A stretch of DNA of 64,000 nucleotides, taken from NCBI RefSeq assembly GCF_047200635.1, contig NZ_JBJZOI010000008.1, forward strand, positions 1 to 64,000, written 5' to 3'. This document shows, piece after piece, positions 59,857 to 64,000 of the stretch. This DNA is from Saccharopolyspora_C sp047200635. Its GTDB lineage: Bacteria > Actinomycetota > Actinomycetes > Mycobacteriales > Pseudonocardiaceae. The translations under genes and the position numbers were made by a program. The notes under the pieces were generated by a model, which was not told the origin of the DNA, searched no databases, and saw only the letters and a list, made by a program, of their open reading frames with translations. How positions within the stretch are numbered: position 1 is the stretch's first letter; every line of letters begins with the position of its first letter.

Positions 59857-60621
59857 GTGCTGTACTGGGTGATGAAGCACATTTTGCTCGGCCCGCTCAT
59901 GAAGCTGTTCTGCCGTCCACGGGTCGAAGGCATCGAGCACGTGCCGGAGTCCGGGCCCGCGATCCTGGTGAGCAACCACATGGCCGTCGCCGACTCCTTC
60001 TTCATGCCGCTGATGATGCCGCGACGGGTGACGTTCCTGGCCAAGCGCGAGTACTTCACCGGGACCGGGCTCAAGGGCAGGCTCCAGAAGTACTTCTTCT
60101 CCGGCGTCGGCCAGGTGCCGATCGACCGCTCCAGCGGCGCCGCCGCGCAGGCCGCGCTGGACACCGGCGTGCGGCTGCTGCGCGAGGGCAAGCTGCTCGG
60201 CGTCTACCCGGAGGGCACCCGGTCCCCGGACGGCCGCCTCTACAAGGGCAAGACCGGCGTGGCGCGGATGGCGCTGGAGGCCGACGTGCCGGTGATCCCG
60301 ATCGCGATGTTCGGCACCGACAAGGTCAACCCCATCGGTTCGAAGATGTGGTATCCGCACCGGGTCAAGGTGAAGGTCGGCGCCCCGCTGGACTTCTCGC
60401 GCTACGAAGGGCTCGCGGGCGACCGCTTCGTGGAGCGCTCGATCACCGACGAGATCATGTACGCGCTGATGGAGCTCTCCGGCCAGGAGTACGTCGACAT
60501 CTACGCGGCGAAGGCCAAGGACGACCTGGCCGCCCAGGGCAAGCACGTCGCGGGCTGGTCCGTCCAGGACGGTCCGGATTCGGGCACCGCGGACCGCCTG
60601 CCGCGCTCCCAGGCGGGCTGA
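59857..60621 (+). CDS. plsC: 1-acylglycerol-3-phosphate acyltransferase family protein
   Basis: 254 residues. The HX4D motif appears as NHMAVAD, the substrate motif as EGTRSPDG, and VPVIPIAMFGT and KVKVGAPLDFS match the PlsC pattern. It probably acylates lysophosphatidate in phospholipid synthesis; this family also contains other acyltransferases. The counterpart in M. tuberculosis is Rv2182c. The start is GTG at 59857 with GGGAGG 9-10 bases upstream. It is divergent from the lipase-like gene. Confidence 0.92.
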   Translation: MLYWVMKHILLGPLMKLFCRPRVEGIEHVPESGPAILVSNHMAVADSFFMPLMMPRRVTFLAKREYFTGTGLKGRLQKYFFSGVGQVPIDRSSGAAAQAALDTGVRLLREGKLLGVYPEGTRSPDGRLYKGKTGVARMALEADVPVIPIAMFGTDKVNPIGSKMWYPHRVKVKVGAPLDFSRYEGLAGDRFVERSITDEIMYALMELSGQEYVDIYAAKAKDDLAAQGKHVAGWSVQDGPDSGTADRLPRSQAG

Positions 60622-60709
60622 CGGCCCGCGGGCCCCTGCCACACCGCTCTCCGCGCCGCCGCGCCCGGGGCCGCATCGAGAGCGCGGACCGTCTCCTTAG
60701 GCTGGGGCG

Positions 60710-61210
60710 GTGCGGTTCTTCTACGACTGTGAGTTCATCGAGGACGGTCGGACCATCGACCTGGTGTCGATCGGGGTGGTGGACGAGACCGGGCGCGAGT
60801 TCTACGCCGTGTCCACCGAGTTCGACGAGTCCCGCGCGGGGCAGTGGGTGCGCCGCAACGTGCTGCCCCAGCTGCCGCCGCCCGCCGACCGGGCGTGGCG
60901 CTCCCGCAGCCGGATCCGGGACGACCTCTACGAGTTCCTGACCGCACGGGATGACTCCATCGAGCTGTGGGCCTGGCTGGCCTCCTACGACCACGTGGCG
61001 CTGGCCCAGCTGTGGGGGGCGATGCCCGCGATGCCCGCGAAGATCCCGAAGTTCACCCGCGACCTGCGGCAGCGCTGGGAGGACGTCGGCAAGCCGCGGC
61101 TGCCCTCCGCCCCGGTGAACGCGCACGACGCGCTCGCCGATGCCCGGCACAACCTCACCCGGTGGAAGGTCATCGAGGAGGTCCAGCGCAAGCGCGGCTT
61201 CCCGCTCTGA
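60710..61210 (+). CDS. 3-5 exoribonuclease, RNase AS type
   Basis: 166 residues. A compact DEDD exonuclease, beginning MRFFYDCEFIEDGRTIDL with the first acidic pair, followed by SIELWAWLASYDHVALAQLWG and NAHDALADARHNL carrying the remaining catalytic residues. The sequence closely matches M. tuberculosis Rv2179c as I recall it; that protein was shown to be an exoribonuclease preferring poly(A) RNA. TAGGCT (60698-60703) is 6 bases before the GTG start, another leaderless signature. Confidence 0.92.
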   Translation: MRFFYDCEFIEDGRTIDLVSIGVVDETGREFYAVSTEFDESRAGQWVRRNVLPQLPPPADRAWRSRSRIRDDLYEFLTARDDSIELWAWLASYDHVALAQLWGAMPAMPAKIPKFTRDLRQRWEDVGKPRLPSAPVNAHDALADARHNLTRWKVIEEVQRKRGFPL

Positions 61211-61363
61211 GCTGCTGCCGCCGAGCGGCGGTGCCGCCCGCCCCGCCCGGTGCACGTCCGGTTCGTCCCCCGGTCGGAGTACTTGCTGCACCGATACAGG
61301 TCGTGACAGGCTCCCCGGAGAGATCCAGATCACGGTGGAAGCGGATCAAGGGAGGCGGCGACG

Positions 61364-62401
<1,038 letters not shown>

Positions 62402-62725
62402 CCGATCCGCGCGGCCCGTTCCCCGCGCGGCGGCTCCGCCGGCCAGCGCTCGGAGACGCACCGCTGGACCGCGCGGGCGGTGAGCCGTCCGGCCCGGCCG
62501 GGCGTGAGCCGTTCGTCGACGCCGCCCTCCCGGCTCGCCCGGGACGGGCGGCGTCCGCGTTTCCGCGGCGGCGGTGCCTCGCCTGGTGGGGGTGCCGCGC
62601 GCGGCCCGGCTCGCCCGTCCCGGTGGCAACCGGTCGGGTGAATCGATTCGTCCAGCGGCCACGCCACGTGCGCTCCGTCTCGACCACGTGAAATCCACAG
62701 GCCAGGACGGCTTATCCTGGGAATT
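62402..62725. other. Intergenic region before the DAHP synthase gene
   Basis: About 324 bases. After pfp a hairpin (62520-62553, 14 paired bases with one bulge) may end transcription. Nearer the next gene are two CCACGTG sites (62664-62670, 62684-62690), 20 bases apart, and an inverted repeat CCAGGA-N7-TCCTGG (62702-62720) overlapping the -10 TATCCT. No gene seen. Confidence 0.55.
62520..62553 (+). terminator. Possible terminator after pfp
   Basis: Left arm 62520-62533 pairs with 62539-62553 (GCCGCCC/GGGCGGC and TCCCGG/CCGGGA, one bulged C), loop CTCGC. It lies 120 bases past the stop, so the assignment is uncertain. Confidence 0.5.
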
Positions 62726-64000
62726 GTGAATTGGACCGTCGATGTTCCGGTTGATGAGCTGCCGGAACTTCCTCCGCTGCCCCCAGAGATGCGCGCCCGC
62801 CTCGACGAGGCGCTGAAGCTGCCCGCCGCCCAGCAGCCCGAGTGGCCCGAGGAACAGGTCTCCAAGGTCCGCAAGGTGCTGGAGAGCGTGCCCCCGGTGA
62901 CCGTGCCGGCCGAAGTGGACCGGCTGCGCGACCAGCTCGCCGCCGTCGCGCGCGGCGAGGCGTTCCTGCTGCAAGGCGGTGACTGCGCGGAGACCTTCGC
63001 GGACAACACCGAGCCGCACATCCGCGGCAACATCCGCACCCTGCTGCAGATGGCCGTCGTGCTCACCTACGGCGCCAGCATGCCGGTGGTCAAGGTCGGC
63101 AGGCTGGCCGGCCAGTACGCCAAGCCGCGTTCCAGCTCCACGGACGCGCTGGGCCTGCCCAGCTACCGGGGTGACATGGTCAACTCGCTGGTCGCCTCGG
63201 AGGACGCCCGCAGGCACGACCCGTCCCGCCTCATCCGCGCCTACGCCAACGCCGGTGCCGCGATGAACCTGTCCCGCGCGATGACCAGCGGCGGCATGGC
63301 GGCGCTGACCAAGGTCCACGACTGGAACAAGGACTTCGTGCTGAACTCCCCCGCCGGGGAGCGCTACGAGTCGGTGGCGGCGGAGATCGACCGGGGGCTG
63401 CGCTTCATGGCGGCCTGCGGGGTGGACGACTCCAGCCTGCACGCGGTCGACCTCTTCGCGAGCCACGAGGCGCTGGTCCTGGACTACGAGCGGGCCATGC
63501 TTCGGTTGGACACCTCGCGGGACCAGGCGCGGCTCTACGACCTCTCCGGGCACTTCCTGTGGATCGGGGACCGCACCCGCCAGCTCGACCACGCGCACGT
63601 CGCGTTCGCGGAGCTGATCTCCAACCCGGTCGGGTTGAAGATCGGGCCGAGCACCACGCCGGAGCAGGCCCTGGAGTACGTGCAGCGGCTGGACCCGAAC
63701 CGCGAGGCGGGTCGGCTCACGCTGATCAGCCGGATGGGCAACGGCAAGGTGCGCGAGGTGTTGCCTGCCATCGTGGAGGCGGTCACCGCCGCCGGGCACC
63801 AGGTGGTCTGGCAGTGCGACCCGATGCACGGCAACACCCACGAGTCCAGCACCGGGTACAAGACCCGTCACTTCGACCGGGTCGTGGACGAGGTGCAGGG
63901 CTTCTTCGAGGTGCACCACCGGCTCGGCACCCACCCGGGTGGCATCCACATCGAGCTCACCGGTGAGGACGTCACCGAGTGCCTCGGCGGGGCCCAGGAC
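62726..64000 (+). CDS. aroG: Class II DAHP synthase, truncated by the window end
   Basis: 425 codons are present and the frame stays open to 64000; the M. tuberculosis homologue has about 462 residues, so some 40 are missing only because the window ends. It condenses phosphoenolpyruvate and erythrose 4-phosphate, the first shikimate step. GEAFLLQGGDCAETF, DPSRLIRAYANAGAAMNLSRA, FLWIGDRTRQLDHAH, WQCDPMHGNT and THPGGIHIELTGEDVTECLGG mark the class II family. TATCCT (62713-62718) lies 7 bases before the GTG start, so the mRNA is probably leaderless. In M. tuberculosis this enzyme is feedback-inhibited by aromatic amino acids. Confidence 0.96.
   Translation, partial: MNWTVDVPVDELPELPPLPPEMRARLDEALKLPAAQQPEWPEEQVSKVRKVLESVPPVTVPAEVDRLRDQLAAVARGEAFLLQGGDCAETFADNTEPHIRGNIRTLLQMAVVLTYGASMPVVKVGRLAGQYAKPRSSSTDALGLPSYRGDMVNSLVASEDARRHDPSRLIRAYANAGAAMNLSRAMTSGGMAALTKVHDWNKDFVLNSPAGERYESVAAEIDRGLRFMAACGVDDSSLHAVDLFASHEALVLDYERAMLRLDTSRDQARLYDLSGHFLWIGDRTRQLDHAHVAFAELISNPVGLKIGPSTTPEQALEYVQRLDPNREAGRLTLISRMGNGKVREVLPAIVEAVTAAGHQVVWQCDPMHGNTHESSTGYKTRHFDRVVDEVQGFFEVHHRLGTHPGGIHIELTGEDVTECLGGAQD

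Overview
The window is about 64 kb of very GC-rich, densely coded actinobacterial chromosome. GTG starts are common, many promoters look leaderless, and the cytochrome genes are of the actinobacterial bcc-aa3 type. Gene content and order match, from memory, the Mycobacterium tuberculosis block from glnE/glnA1 (Rv2221c/Rv2220) to the class II DAHP synthase aroG (Rv2178c). This looks like a core chromosomal region of a Pseudonocardiales-type actinomycete, perhaps near Saccharopolyspora; the genus is inference. I see no tRNA, rRNA, IS element, prophage, integrase or CRISPR array.

Layout. 0.1-7 kb: a glutamine amidotransferase, glnE (adenylylates glutamine synthetase), a degenerate SMP-30 protein and glnA with a GlnR-type operator. 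7-16.4 kb: RDD protein, DUF4191 protein, lipA, a 5 kb accessory cassette (SDR, unknown gene, TetR, F420-type oxidoreductase, ArsR-like regulator, serine hydrolase), then lipB and a TIGR01777 protein. 16.5-25 kb: the E2 and E3 lipoyl enzymes (dlaT/sucB, lpd), OsmC protein, pepA, an APC transporter with a DUF402 partner. 25-33 kb: ilvE, an Asp-box propeller paired with a MoaD/ThiS-like protein, cobUTS, an aldo/keto reductase, a DUF3043 membrane protein, erpA and an S4 protein. 33-37.4 kb: secreted alpha-amylase, secreted M23 peptidase, asnB. 37.8-46 kb: respiratory genes ctaC, ctaF, ctaE and qcrCAB, interrupted by a Lrp-type ligand domain, trpD, a degenerate receiver protein and an unknown gene. 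46-64 kb: exonuclease/GIY-YIG protein, NYN protein, NlpC/P60 hydrolase behind a probable c-di-AMP riboswitch, secreted zinc-protease-like protein, FadD, metallophosphoesterase, SRPBCC, ArsA-like ATPase, Cys-motif protein, ROK glucokinase, membrane protein plus lipase-like hydrolase, plsC, RNase AS, a phosphofructokinase with pyrophosphate-type residues, and the first 425 codons of DAHP synthase.

How they work together. GlnE, GlnA and the GlnR box form a nitrogen module. LipB and LipA make the lipoyl cofactor used by the E2/E3 proteins next to them. CtaC/F/E and QcrCAB belong to one respiratory supercomplex, and the Fe-S carrier ErpA is nearby. PFK and DAHP synthase close the window in central carbon and aromatic metabolism.

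Most notable signals: a nearly perfect 42-bp palindrome before the serine hydrolase/ArsR pair; twin CATAC-N5-GTATG operators before the TetR gene; an SMP-30 protein without most of its metal and substrate ligands; a receiver domain without its acidic pair and lysine; an exact 99-bp in-frame repeat in the E2 gene; and a -10 box 6-7 nt from the start codon in at least 18 genes.
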